From: DATBAX01 sp963723765
GTDB lineage: Bacteria; Acidobacteriota; Terriglobia; Terriglobales; Acidobacteriaceae
DNA: 64,000 bases
Direction: 5' to 3'
Assembly: GCA_963723765.1 (NCBI GenBank)
Contig: CAVRSD010000003.1
Location: forward strand, 62,001-126,000
Part shown: piece by piece, positions 54,380-63,917 of the stretch
Position numbering within the stretch: position 1 is the first letter of the stretch
Layout of the letters: each line of letters opens with the position of its first letter
Notes under the pieces: generated by a model
Databases searched by the model: none
What the model was told of the DNA's origin: nothing
Seen by the model: only the letters and a program-made list of their open reading frames with translations
Translations under genes and position numbers: made by a program

Positions 54380-54500
54380 GGGGAATGAATGCGCTTTATT
54401 TCTACCTATCAATTATAGCGGTCAGGCGAGAACAATCGGAGCGGAGTGGGATACTTGAGACCGAATCAGAGTTTGTGAGGACGTGAGGAGTAAGAGGCCT

Positions 54501-56339
54501 CTAAACGGGCGTGGTTTGGACGGTAACGGCGGCTTCTAGCGGCGCCGTCGATTCGGCCTGAGGAGCAACTGGAGCGGGAGCCGGCTGGCGCTGGATGCGG
54601 ATTTCGCCTCGTTGATAAACCGCGTCTAATGCGAACACCGCTTTTGGGTCGAGTCGTTTGCCCGATAGCGAGTGAATGATGCGCAAAGCTTCATTGACAT
54701 CGTAGGCGTGCTGATAAGGACGATTCGTGGTCAATGCGTCAAAGGTATCGGCCACCGCAATAATACGAGGCAACAGCGGGATCTGCTCATCTTTGTAACC
54801 ATGCGGATAGCCGCGGCCATCGAGTGATTCGTGGTGCAGCTCAATCCCCGGAATCATATCTTTTAACTGCGCTACGGACCGCAGGATATTGGCGCCTTTG
54901 GTGGTGTGGGTCTTCATGATGTCGAATTCGGCGGGAGTGAGCGCACCCGGCTTTTTCAGGATGCGGTCTTCAATGCCGATTTTTCCCACGTCATGGAGTT
55001 GGGCCGAGATGCGTACGATCTCCAGAAATTCATCGGGCTGACCCAACTCGCGCGCAATCATCATGGAATAGCGCGTGACGCGGTCAGAATGGCCGCGAGT
55101 GTAAGGGTCTTTTTCGTCCACTGCGCCGGCCAGCATTTGAATGGAACCCATGAATAATTCACGGTTTTCATTCGCGGCGTGCTTGAGATCGAGCACAAAA
55201 TGCTCGAGTTCCTCGGACATGGTGTTGAACGTCGCTGCTAGCTCGCCAATTTCAGTGCGGCTTTTGAGCTTCACGCGCTGGGAAAAATCACCGCGAGCGA
55301 TGGCACGACTCGACTCGGTGAGGACTTCCAGCGGGTGGGTAATCCGGTGAGCGGCAAAAATGCTGATGCCAATGCTAAGAGCCACCGCCATGAGCGCCAA
55401 AATACGCGCCCCCCGTTGCATTTCATACACGCCGCGGTAAGCCTCAGCCCGCGGCTTTTGCACGATCACGGCCCAGTCGAGATTGCTGACCGGACTATAA
55501 GTTCCAAGCATCATGGTGCCGTGTTTGCCGCCTACTGAGAATTCCCGGGTGGCCGCCACCATTTGAGCTTTGCTCCCCTCGTCGACAAAATTCCGCACGA
55601 TCTCCAGATTGGTCATGTCTTGACCCGTAGCATAGTCGGAGGTTGCTCCGGCCACGAGGCGTCCCTGGTTATCGACCACGTAGGGAGTGAGTCCGCCACG
55701 ATTGACTTCTTGCAGACGGCGGATCAGAAATTGCAAGTCCACCACCGAACCAATCATGCCCAGAAAACGTCCGCCGTACATCACCGGAGCACTGACCAGC
55801 ATGACGGTACGTGCGTTCTTGCCGTTGCCCACCACCAGCGCTTGTCCGTTGTAGGTGCGGCCTTCGCGCGAGGCGATGTAGGCACGCTGCAGTTCGCTTT
55901 GCAGGAAATCGTCGGGAGCGATGCGCCCGGCGGAAATTCCTTTGGCTTCCGAGTTCAACACCGTGGCGTAAGCCAGATCGTCGGAGGAGGAAACGAAATT
56001 TTCCAGCAGGGCGCGCAACTCAGGGGCCTGGACATGATCGCCGGTGAGATCGCCGCCGCTCGCCACTTGCAGGGCGGACGACAGGTTTGCCAGCATCATG
56101 CGCAGCGATTCCTGATGTTGGGAAATGTCGTCTCCCAACGAGCGTGTAACCGTGTTCTGCAGCAACCTCTCATTGGTGATCAGGCGTTCCCGATTGATTG
56201 ATTCCACCTGGGCCGAATAAAAATACATCGGCACCACGCTGACGAGAATAAGCACACCCAGGATGACGTACAGAATGGGAATGCGCGATGATGTGGGTGA
56301 TTTCAGCGACAAAGTGGCCCTACAGCACGTGTCAGACAC
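54501..56339 (-). CDS. Cache-HAMP-HD-GYP cyclic-di-GMP phosphodiesterase
   Basis: A 612-residue membrane protein. A helix at about 20-42 (ILYVILGVLILVSVVPMYF) begins a periplasmic double-Cache-like sensor (to about 310). A second helix (ILALMAVALSIGISIFAA) is followed by HAMP (RITHPLEVLTESSRAI) and a coiled coil. The HD-GYP domain, about 410-585, contains GHSDRVTRYS, LHDVGKIGIED, HHESLDGRGYPHGY and VADTFDALTTNRPY. It probably degrades c-di-GMP. An Ala/Pro-rich tail is unconserved. Confidence 0.93.
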   Translation of the reverse strand: MSDTCCRATLSLKSPTSSRIPILYVILGVLILVSVVPMYFYSAQVESINRERLITNERLLQNTVTRSLGDDISQHQESLRMMLANLSSALQVASGGDLTGDHVQAPELRALLENFVSSSDDLAYATVLNSEAKGISAGRIAPDDFLQSELQRAYIASREGRTYNGQALVVGNGKNARTVMLVSAPVMYGGRFLGMIGSVVDLQFLIRRLQEVNRGGLTPYVVDNQGRLVAGATSDYATGQDMTNLEIVRNFVDEGSKAQMVAATREFSVGGKHGTMMLGTYSPVSNLDWAVIVQKPRAEAYRGVYEMQRGARILALMAVALSIGISIFAAHRITHPLEVLTESSRAIARGDFSQRVKLKSRTEIGELAATFNTMSEELEHFVLDLKHAANENRELFMGSIQMLAGAVDEKDPYTRGHSDRVTRYSMMIARELGQPDEFLEIVRISAQLHDVGKIGIEDRILKKPGALTPAEFDIMKTHTTKGANILRSVAQLKDMIPGIELHHESLDGRGYPHGYKDEQIPLLPRIIAVADTFDALTTNRPYQHAYDVNEALRIIHSLSGKRLDPKAVFALDAVYQRGEIRIQRQPAPAPVAPQAESTAPLEAAVTVQTTPV

Positions 56340-56552
56340 GGGCTGATTCCTTAGAGAATTCTACTTGGTCGGACAGGTCAGAATGCTGAGATTGCACTGC
56401 CAAAACCGTTACGAAAGTACTTTGTGCGGGGAGGATTTTTGAGGATTTGGCACTAGAAAGCTATTGATCTATTCCCTGAGGAATCAGTCGATTAGAATTG
56501 TGAGTCAGGAGACACATCCGTGCTGCCTGGGCAAGAGAGCCGATGGGGCTAC

Positions 56553-56849
56553 ATGGTCATGTGGGAGTTCGTGGCCAAACCGGGGATGGAAGCTCGTTTT
56601 GAGCAGATTTATGGACCTTCCGGCGATTGGGCGCGCCTGTTCCAGAGAAACGAAAACTATCTGGGTACAGAGTTAAAACACGAAGAGGCGAATTCCCGCC
56701 GATACGCCACCCGGGATTTCTGGACGTCCGAGGAAGCGTACGAAAGATTCCGTGAGAAACATCGTATCGAATATCAGGCCATCGATCAGCAATGTGAACA
56801 GGTCAGAGAAAGCGAACGTAAACTGGCTGAGTTCACGCGAGTGGTTTGA
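56553..56849 (+). CDS. Antibiotic-biosynthesis-monooxygenase-like small protein
   Basis: About 98 residues from ATG 56553 (upstream in-frame GTG at 56520 is another choice). MVMWEFVAKPGMEARFEQIY, DWARLFQRNENYLGTEL and FWTSEEAYERFREKH fit the ABM/dimeric alpha-beta barrel family, with the aromatic-rich barrel and a 'sweat-and-eat' helix typical of small monooxygenases or haem-binding proteins. Substrate unknown. Confidence 0.78.
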   Translation: MVMWEFVAKPGMEARFEQIYGPSGDWARLFQRNENYLGTELKHEEANSRRYATRDFWTSEEAYERFREKHRIEYQAIDQQCEQVRESERKLAEFTRVV

Positions 56850-56867
56850 GTTTTAGAAGTGGTGATT

Positions 56868-57896
56868 CTAGAAACGGGCAGAGAGTTTCTCGCTTTTGGC
56901 ACTGCGCGTCATAAGATCGCGGATGGCCTCGCTCGGCGACTTCCCATTGTGCAGGATGGCGTGCATTTGTTCGGTGATGGGCATCTCCACCTGATGCATC
57001 CGGGCAAGGCCGACCGCCGCATGAGTAGTGAAAACGCCTTCCGCCACCATGCCGTGCATGCCGGCGATGATTTCAGGAAGTTTTTGTCCGCGGCCCAGTT
57101 CGACGCCCACGCTGCGATTGCGTGAAAGACCTCCCGTACAGGTGAGAACGAGGTCGCCCAATCCAGCCAGACCTGCCATGGTTTCCTGACGTCCTCCACA
57201 GGCCATCACCAGGCGTGTCATTTCCGCCAGACCACGAGTGATGAGGGCAGCGATTGAGTTGTGGCCGAGTTCCAGACCAGCGCAAATCCCGGCTGCAATG
57301 GCGATAATGTTCTTCAACGCGCCGCCGAGCTCCACACCAATGACATCATCATTCGTATAGAGACGGAAGCGCGGGTCGCTGAACTCGCGCTGCACAATGT
57401 TGGCCAATTCTGCGTCGTGAGAAGCAATGGTGATTGCAGTCGGATCGCCGCGGGCCACTTCTTTCGCGAAAGATGGGCCACTGAGTGCGCCGATACGAGG
57501 CGCGAACCCTTTCGCATCCTTCACCACCTGCGTGATGACTTCCGTCATGCGCATGTGGGTTTCGTTTTCTAATCCCTTAGTAGCGCTCACCAGCAGCATT
57601 TCCGGTGTGAGATGCGCCTGCATCTTTTTGAAGATGGCACGGCAGTGGTGCGAAGGCACGGCGTTCACCGCGATCTCCGCACTTTCGATCGCCTCCGCCC
57701 AATCATTCGTAGGAACTACACTCTCCGGGATGGATTGTTCGGGCAAGAAAAGTTTGTTCACCCTGTGGGCTGAGATGGACTCCCGGACCTCTTTTTCGTG
57801 GGCCCACAGGCGAACCTGGTGCGTGTCCTTGCGTCCCAGAACAATGGCAAGTCCTGTACCCCAGGCGCCCGCGCCGATGATTGCGATCCGGCTCAT
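56868..57896 (-). CDS. gpsA: NAD(P)H-dependent glycerol-3-phosphate dehydrogenase
   Basis: A 342-residue enzyme that reduces DHAP to sn-glycerol-3-phosphate for phospholipid synthesis. Rossmann motif GAGAWGTGLA (residues 7-16); substrate region SGPSFAKEVARGDPTA; catalytic Lys in GGALKNIIAIAAGI; and MTRLVMACGG and LTCTGGLSRNRS. It is followed (upstream on the strand) by plsY, the next enzyme of the pathway, with a 3-bp gap. Confidence 0.95.
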   Translation of the reverse strand: MSRIAIIGAGAWGTGLAIVLGRKDTHQVRLWAHEKEVRESISAHRVNKLFLPEQSIPESVVPTNDWAEAIESAEIAVNAVPSHHCRAIFKKMQAHLTPEMLLVSATKGLENETHMRMTEVITQVVKDAKGFAPRIGALSGPSFAKEVARGDPTAITIASHDAELANIVQREFSDPRFRLYTNDDVIGVELGGALKNIIAIAAGICAGLELGHNSIAALITRGLAEMTRLVMACGGRQETMAGLAGLGDLVLTCTGGLSRNRSVGVELGRGQKLPEIIAGMHGMVAEGVFTTHAAVGLARMHQVEMPITEQMHAILHNGKSPSEAIRDLMTRSAKSEKLSARF

Positions 57897-57899
57897 CTT

Positions 57900-58505
57900 T
57901 TAATTGTGCCTCCATTGAAATCGGGGTTCCGTGCCGGCCCTGAGCCGCTGAATATTCCCGCGATGTTTCGCGATGATGAGGACTGAAGCAGCGACCATGA
58001 GAGCAAGCATCTGCGGCGCATGACGGTAACCATCGAGAAAGCATGCAAGCACTGGAAACGATGCTAAACCGACGATGGAAGCGAGCGAAACGTAACGGAA
58101 GGCGAGCACGAGAACCAGGAACATGCAGATCATGACCAGAATCGCTTTTGGGGCAACGATCACGAATGATCCCAGTCCAGTTGCGACTCCCTTGCCTCCG
58201 CGAAATTTGAGCCAGGCGGAAAACATGTGTCCGAGCACGGCGAACAGGGCAGCAACGCCGGGCAATAAAGTGTGGCCAGGGAACAGGGCACGTGTGGCGA
58301 GAACGGCTATTAGTCCCTTCACAGCGTCGAGAATAAGGGTAAGGACGCCTAATACAGGCGATGAGCGTGCGACGTTGGTTGCGCCGATATTGCCGCTGCC
58401 AGTCCGCCGCACATCTTCACCACGGAAAAGTTTTATCAGGATGTATCCGAAAGGGATGGATCCCAATACGTAACTGAATGCGGCGACAAGGAGGAAGGCG
58501 GACAT
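57900..58505 (-). CDS. plsY: Acyl-phosphate:glycerol-3-phosphate acyltransferase
   Basis: A 201-residue polytopic membrane protein. The three conserved motifs are visible: RTGSGNIGATN, KFRGGKGVATGLG and the C-terminal HRGNIQRL. It acylates the G3P made by GpsA, using acyl-phosphate. It lies 3 bp upstream of gpsA on the minus strand, so they form an operon. Confidence 0.94.
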   Translation of the reverse strand: MSAFLLVAAFSYVLGSIPFGYILIKLFRGEDVRRTGSGNIGATNVARSSPVLGVLTLILDAVKGLIAVLATRALFPGHTLLPGVAALFAVLGHMFSAWLKFRGGKGVATGLGSFVIVAPKAILVMICMFLVLVLAFRYVSLASIVGLASFPVLACFLDGYRHAPQMLALMVAASVLIIAKHRGNIQRLRAGTEPRFQWRHN

Positions 58506-58523
58506 GAAGTGGTTAGCGATAAT

Positions 58524-59112
58524 TTATCGCAGCTCGAACCCGGCGATCTTGGTGTACCGCGAGCCGCCCGGCGAAAGCTGACTCTTGTATAGACAGAACT
58601 CGCGGGCCGTCATGGTACCAAACTCCGGGATCGCCATGGTGGCCAATCTCTCCTGCAGTCGTCCGAAGCGTCGATTCGGATGGTCGTCCTTCTGACGTTT
58701 TGGGATCCCGGAACGGTTTCCGCCGCGAGCCAGCGTCAAATGCGGACTGAAAGCGTGATCTTCTTTCGGAATGCCCAACGTCACCATGGTCGCATCAATC
58801 GTTTTAGCAAGGCTTGCCAACTGCGGAGAGGACTCAATGCCAATCCAAAAGACGCGGGCAGCTTTTGCTCCAGGGAAAAAACCGTAGCCGCGAAAAGTCA
58901 TCCAATGGCTTCAGCCTTTATCTCAGCAGAGACGTACTGCTGATTTCTTCAACAGCCTCGTCCGGCTTTTCACCAATAAATTTCAGCGTGATATGCAGCG
59001 ATTCCGGACGGACCCAGCGAGCGTCAGGAGCGAATCCGCATACACCTTCCATAAAGCGTGTAATGCGTTCGCGGATGCTGTCGTCAATGTCGATGGCGAT
59101 GAAGAGACGCAT
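58524..59112 (-). CDS. thpR: RNA 2',3'-cyclic phosphodiesterase ThpR/LigT (two frameshifts)
   Basis: The N-terminal frame (58918-59112) gives MRLFIAIDIDD and the first HxT motif ESLHITLKFIGE. The C-terminal frame (58524-58901) gives MTFRGYGFFPGAKAARVFW and the second motif FSPHLTLARGG. Between them the third frame reads AEIKAEAIG, so two single-base deletions, at about 58928-58935 and 58901-58903, are needed to explain the sequence. Combined length about 196 residues, normal for ThpR. The family hydrolyses 2',3'-cyclic phosphates. It lies just upstream of plsY. Confidence 0.8.
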
Positions 59113-59133
59113 TAGGGGGTCAGCGCTTACCTT

Positions 59134-59175
59134 CTAGCTCCTAGCTAACCATTCCAACAAGAGGCTAGGAGCTAG
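59134..59175. repeat. CTAGCTCC-type inverted repeat
   Basis: CTAGCTCCTAGC (59134-59145) pairs perfectly with GCTAGGAGCTAG (59164-59175), 18 bases apart. The latter word recurs at 63906-63917. It separates the thpR and cinA genes. Confidence 0.55.
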
Positions 59176-59190
59176 CAGCCAGCAGCTTCT

Positions 59191-60435
59191 TTACATCAAC
59201 TTTCTTCTCACCATATCCAGTGCCTGCTGGCTTGCAAAGGCACGGACGCGCTTGCGGTCGCCGGGGAATTTGCGTTCAATCACTTCCGTGCCGCGTTCGC
59301 TGGACAAAGCGTGAAAAACCAGCCCGACCGGTTTTTCCGCCGTGCCTCCGGTGGGCCCAGCTACGCCAGTGATCCCGATTCCAAGAGTCGCGCCACAGCG
59401 CTTGCGAATTCCTTCCGCCAAAGCGATCGCAACTTCTCCACTCACAGCTCCGTGCTTTTCGATTAACGCTTCTGGGACGTCCGCAAATGCCGTCTTCAAC
59501 GCATTCGAATAGACGACGGCGCCGCCGAGAAAATATCGTGAGCTGCCGCTCACCGAAGTGATTCGTTCGGCAACCAAGCCTCCCGTGCAGGATTCCGCAA
59601 CCGCGAGCGTCGCGTTCCGCATCTGCAGGTAGTAACCGACAATCTGCTCCAACGAATCTCCGTTATCGGAGAACACCGAATCACCCAGCTCTTCTTCGAT
59701 TTCTACGACCAGTTCATCCACGACTTGCTGGGCCGCCTGAAGAGACGCAGCATGCGTCTTCAAATGTAACTGGATTTCTCCGGCTCCCGCCAAAATCGTC
59801 GTCTGCACATCGGTATAGCGCTTATAAATCGGAGCGACGCGGGCGTCACACGCCGACTCGCCCATGCCCGTGATTTTCAAAACCCGGGTGGCGATGAATT
59901 GCTGCGGCAATTTCGCCCGCAGGCGGTCCAGACATTGCTGCTCAAAGACAGCTTTCATCTCATGCGGTGGCCCAGGCAGCAGAATGACGATTCTTTCCTG
60001 CCCTTCATACTTGCCCGTAATCCACTGGCCGGGCGCGGTGCCCTGCGGATTTGGCAATACCGTCGCCCCGGCAATCACATCGGCTTGTTGGAGATTATTC
60101 GGCGTCATCGTGTAGCCGCGTTCGGCGAAGCGGCGCTCCAGGTAGGCGACGATCTCGGGGTCGCGGCGAATCGTCAGCCCCAGCGCAGCCGCTACAGACT
60201 CCCGCGTGAGATCGTCCTCGGTCGGCCCGAGACCGCCCATGAAAAGCACAATCTCAGCGCGTGATAAGGCGAGGCATGCGGAAGCGGTGAGATGTTCACG
60301 ATTGTCGCCAACAATAGTCTTGAAGATGACTTCCACGCCCAGCCCATTGAGCTTTTCCGTCAAATAAAGCGAGTTGGTGTCCTGACGAAAAGGAGTCAGC
60401 AGTTCCGAGCCGATAGCGATAATTTCGGCGTTCAC
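59191..60435 (-). CDS. cinA: CinA family competence/damage-inducible protein
   Basis: A 414-residue protein. The N-terminal MoCF-like domain begins MNAEIIAIGSELLTPFRQDT and includes GGLGPTEDDLTRE. The C-terminal domain is PncC-type nicotinamide-nucleotide amidase (AESCTGGLVAERIT, GITGVAGPTGGT). CinA proteins hydrolyse NMN and ADP-ribose species, and in some bacteria are linked to competence. Normal full length. Confidence 0.94.
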   Translation of the reverse strand: MNAEIIAIGSELLTPFRQDTNSLYLTEKLNGLGVEVIFKTIVGDNREHLTASACLALSRAEIVLFMGGLGPTEDDLTRESVAAALGLTIRRDPEIVAYLERRFAERGYTMTPNNLQQADVIAGATVLPNPQGTAPGQWITGKYEGQERIVILLPGPPHEMKAVFEQQCLDRLRAKLPQQFIATRVLKITGMGESACDARVAPIYKRYTDVQTTILAGAGEIQLHLKTHAASLQAAQQVVDELVVEIEEELGDSVFSDNGDSLEQIVGYYLQMRNATLAVAESCTGGLVAERITSVSGSSRYFLGGAVVYSNALKTAFADVPEALIEKHGAVSGEVAIALAEGIRKRCGATLGIGITGVAGPTGGTAEKPVGLVFHALSSERGTEVIERKFPGDRKRVRAFASQQALDMVRRKLM

Positions 60436-60518
60436 GTTAGCAGTTTAAATGATAACCGCCCGGCAGATGCTCTCGGTTGGCCGTGGTCGATCTCACAAGT
60501 AGAGAGAAAAGCAGAAAA

Positions 60519-61577
60519 TTAATCGGAGAACAGAGAAAGTCCCTGAATGTTCCACGAGAGATGATGAACTCCGCTGGTGGTGGCAAGAATTACCGATCGG
60601 CCTGGCGCGAAAGCCAATCCTACGAGGCTCGGCCCGGCAACCGCCATGGACGCTTTGCCATCCGGCGTGATCTTCACAATGCCGCGTTGCCCCGCAAGGG
60701 ACGCTGCCACATAGAGATTGCCGTCCACGTCAAAGGCCAGCCCTTGGGGGCGTCCCAGGCCGCGATAGAAAGTCGAGACCTTGCCCTGAGGATCAATCTT
60801 GTACACCGAATCAAAGCTCGAGGTAGTGGGCCCGGCGACGAAAAGATCTCCCTGCGGGCCAACCGCCAAATGATAGGCGGAGACGCTGGGTTCAATCGTC
60901 GCGAAAACAAAAATCTGGCGGTCGCGCGCGACTTTGAAAATCGTTCCGCTGCGGTCACCGATGTAAAGGTTCTCGGCGCGGTCGAATGCAATGCCAGTGG
61001 CCACGCCCATACTCTCGGCGTAGGACGACATGGTGCCATTTGGCGCAACCCGATACACCGCGCCTTCATAGCGCGAAGATACATACATTTGTCCGGCCCG
61101 GTCGAAAGCGATGGCGGTGGCATTCATCATGTCTGCGATAAACGGCTTGACGTTGTAATTGGTGTCAATTTTAAAAATCGCTACTGGAACTTTCTGCCCG
61201 CGCGCACCGGAGAAGGTGACGAAAATATTTCCCTCGGCATCCAGCGCCGGGCTGGTCACGGGATGGAGGTCTTCAGCAATCGGGGCCGCCACATGGATTT
61301 GGTGCGGATTACTGCTGTGGCCGTTGGTCGAAACCACAATGGCGCCGGAAGACGCGCCTTGCGGCACGCGGGCGATGAGAAAGTCGTCGGCGCTGATCAC
61401 GACCGCGCCTTCAGTTTCTCCAAACCGCACCCGGGGACGCCGCAGCTCCTGCGGCCGCAAACTACGGCCGCTGATCCGCACTTCGCCGCCGGGAAGGGCG
61501 GCGCCGGGAGAGACCGTCTCAATGTGAGGGTCTCCATTCGCGGTTTTCTTGCCCAGCAGACGGTCTGAAATTCCCAT
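60519..61577 (-). CDS. TIG/NHL-repeat beta-propeller protein
   Basis: A 352-residue protein. An N-terminal IPT/TIG-like sandwich (residues 18-90, IETVSPGAALPGGEVRISGR) is followed by NHL/SMP-30-like propeller blades (FDRAGQMYVSSRYEGAVYRV, FDRAENLYIGDRSGTIFKV, VGPQGDLFVAGP, FDVDGNLYVAA). No signal peptide is evident. Such proteins bind diverse ligands; the role is unknown. Confidence 0.82.
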   Translation of the reverse strand: MGISDRLLGKKTANGDPHIETVSPGAALPGGEVRISGRSLRPQELRRPRVRFGETEGAVVISADDFLIARVPQGASSGAIVVSTNGHSSNPHQIHVAAPIAEDLHPVTSPALDAEGNIFVTFSGARGQKVPVAIFKIDTNYNVKPFIADMMNATAIAFDRAGQMYVSSRYEGAVYRVAPNGTMSSYAESMGVATGIAFDRAENLYIGDRSGTIFKVARDRQIFVFATIEPSVSAYHLAVGPQGDLFVAGPTTSSFDSVYKIDPQGKVSTFYRGLGRPQGLAFDVDGNLYVAASLAGQRGIVKITPDGKASMAVAGPSLVGLAFAPGRSVILATTSGVHHLSWNIQGLSLFSD

Positions 61578-61592
61578 GAACTTACAGCTTTC

Positions 61593-62124
61593 TTAGCAGA
61601 AACCGAACCGCATGCTATCGCGGCAGTAATCCGAAATGAAGCAGCAACTGCATGATGCCAGAGCGTAGAGACCGGCGCCCACGTCATCAATCACGATTCC
61701 AGTGCCTTCCGGCAAACGCTCCAGTTGCCGCACCGGAGGCGGCTTCACCATATCGAATCCACGAAAAAGTATAAAGCCCGCGAGTAAACATTTCCATGAG
61801 GCGGGAACCGCAATCAGGGCGATGAGCTGGCCGGCAACTTCATCGATGACGACGAATTGCGGATCTTTGAGAGAGGTGGCCCGCGCAACCGTTGTCGCCG
61901 CAGGAATGCCAATGGCAATCACAAGCAGAGCCAGTCCAGTTGCTGTCCACGGTTGCCATGCCGCTGGGATTTCGCAGGGTCAGCAGCCACCAGAGCAGGA
62001 CTGTCGCTGCAGAGCCCCACGTGCCCGGCCCGGGCTTCATTCGGCCTACGCCGAAAAAAGTAGCAATCAATTTCGCCCAGAGCGGGCCCCGAACCGCAGG
62101 GTTACTCTCCGGCCTACTCTTCAT
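61593..62124 (-). CDS. pgpA: Phosphatidylglycerophosphatase A (frameshifted)
   Basis: From ATG 62124 the first frame reads LIATFFGVGRMKPGPGTWGS and a helix, then goes off-frame after LTLR. In the next frame AWQPWTATGLALLVIAIG, then KDPQFVVIDEVAGQ and FILFRGFDMVKPPPVRQLE, are the conserved PgpA motifs. One extra A in the AAA/TTT run at 61970-61972 explains the break, giving LRIPAAWQPW when removed. The total is about 176 residues, usual for PgpA. It dephosphorylates phosphatidylglycerophosphate in the membrane. Its start overlaps yacG by 11 bp. Confidence 0.82.
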
Positions 62125-62323
62125 TGTCTGGATCTCGAATCGAGTCCGGAGTGGTGTCGGAAGTATCCTGCGGCGTCGACGCAATTACATAAGCGCCGCT
62201 GGCCCATCTTCCCAAATCAATCGTCCGGCAACGTTCACTACAGAAGGGAAACTCATCGTCAGTCCGCTTGGTTTCCTTCTTGCAGATGGGACAACGCAGT
62301 TTGAGATCGTTCTTGCTGGCCAT
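62114..62323 (-). CDS. yacG: DNA gyrase inhibitor YacG
   Basis: A 69-residue zinc protein. RCPICKKET and FPFCSERCRTIDLGRWASG supply four cysteines and the conserved helix. The acidic tail (PDSIRDPDNEE) is usual. In E. coli YacG binds GyrB. Located between rimO and pgpA, both overlapping or closely spaced. Confidence 0.9.
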   Translation of the reverse strand: MASKNDLKLRCPICKKETKRTDDEFPFCSERCRTIDLGRWASGAYVIASTPQDTSDTTPDSIRDPDNEE

Positions 62324-62340
62324 GTTCCTATGCAGAACTC

Positions 62341-63836
62341 CTACAGAATCTTTGCGACCAGATCGTAATCGTGAGACTCAGTGATTTCGCAGCGATAAAA
62401 TTCACCCACCCGCGGAATGATCCCTTCCGGAACATCGTTTACAAAAACTTTCCCATCGATTTCCGGGGCATGCATGGCGGTGCGGCCTTCGAGCAGCAGA
62501 TCGGTCTCCTCGGACATCCCTTCAAGTAACAGATCAACTTCTGTCCCGATAAGCGCCTTCTTCTTACGTTTGCTGATGCTCTTTTGAATCTGCATTACCC
62601 GCTTGCGGCGCCGCTCGATTTCCCGGTCGGACAATTTTTCACCGTCTGCGAAGGCTTTCGCACCTTCCTGATCGGAATAGCCGAACGCCCCCATCCAGTC
62701 AAATTCCACTTCACGCACAAAGTCACAAAGCTCTTCGAACTCTTTTTCGGTTTCTCCCGGAAATCCAACGATAAAAGAAGTTCGCAAGGTGACGCCGGGG
62801 ATCGTCTTGCGCATCTTTTCGATGGAACGCAGAAAAATATCTGCGCCACCGCCACGTTTCATGCGTTTCAACGTGGTAGCTGACGCATGTTGAAGTGGTA
62901 CATCAATGTAGGAGCAAATCTTTTCGTGCCCGGCAATGGTCTCCAGCAATCGCCCCGTGATCTTGTTGGGATACGCATACAGAAAACGGACCCATCGCAG
63001 CTCTTCGATCCCGGCCAGTTTTTCCAGCAATAGCGCGAGGCCATCTTTTAATCCGAAATCTTCGCCGTAGCAGGTCGTGTCCTGACCGATCAGAGTAATC
63101 TCCCGCACCCCGCTCATGGCCAACCGTTCCGCCTCGGCTACCACCGACTCAAAACGCCGCGAGCGAAACTTGCCGCGCAATTGAGGAATAATGCAAAAGC
63201 TGCAGGGATGATCACAACCCTCGGCGATCTTGATATACGCAGTGTGCGACGCAGTCGCCAGTATTCGCGGGGTAGTTTCGTCGTAAAGATAGTTGGGCAG
63301 GTCGGCGATGGCGCCATCCCAGGTCTCGCGGGAGAAGCGGCCTTGCGCTTCGCGTGAATCGCCTTCGGCCCGTGACCCAGAATATGAAACGGCGAGTTCG
63401 TGACCGGAGCTGGACTTGAAACCACGCCCGCCGCCGCCAGAATCTTTTCCAGTTCCCCCGTGCCGACAACTGCATCCACTTCCGGAATATTCTTCCGAAT
63501 CTCGTCGCGATAACGCTCCACCAGGCAGCCGGCAACAATCAGCTTGCGAGCGTGGCCATCCGTCTTATGCCGCGCCATCTCCAAAATTGTGTTTACCGAT
63601 TCCTGCTGAGCGCTGGCGATAAACGAGCAGGTATTGACCACAATCACGTCAGCATCTTCAGCGCGCCGGGTGAGTTCCGCCCCCGCGTGGGCCAGCATGC
63701 CCATCATCACTTCGCTGTCCACCAGGTTCTTGGGGCACCCCAGGCTGACAAAACCCACTTTGGTGGGAACATGCGGAACCGGTTGCGCGGCTTTGGGAGC
63801 GTCCAGGACGGCCACAGTTGGGTTCTTGTCAGGCAT
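62341..63836 (-). CDS. rimO: Ribosomal protein S12 methylthiotransferase RimO (frameshifted)
   Basis: The first frame (from ATG 63836) gives GFVSLGCPKNLVDSE and NTCSFIASAQQES, i.e. the first Fe-S domain. It leaves frame near 63363. The next frame reads GDSREAQGRFSRETW, then AEGCDHPCSFCIIPQLRGKF (radical SAM Cx3Cx2C) and continues to 62341 with SYIDVPLQHAS, LRTSFIVGFPGETEKEF and a TRAM domain. Adding one C to the GCC/CTT junction at about 63361-63365 rejoins them. Full length about 497 residues. The gene adds a methylthio group to Asp of S12. A real inactivation is improbable, so this is likely a sequence error. Confidence 0.85.
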
Positions 63837-63905
63837 GCAATCCTTCTATTTTAGCATCGATGAACACCCCTCCTGAGTTGTCTGGCTGAGAAGCCTAAGC
63901 CGGAA

Positions 63906-63917
63906 GCTAGGAGCTAG
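63906..63917. repeat. CTAGCTCC-type repeat word
   Basis: GCTAGGAGCTAG, identical to the right arm of the inverted repeat at 59134-59175, 5 kb away. Neighbouring bases (AGAAGCTTGCTTG) do not provide a second arm inside the window. No gene is visible between 63837 and 64000. Confidence 0.4.

Noticed and set aside
60477..61568. Plus-strand open frame opposite the NHL-repeat gene
   Set aside because: Antisense shadow of a convincing propeller gene; no domain, signal or ribosome site.
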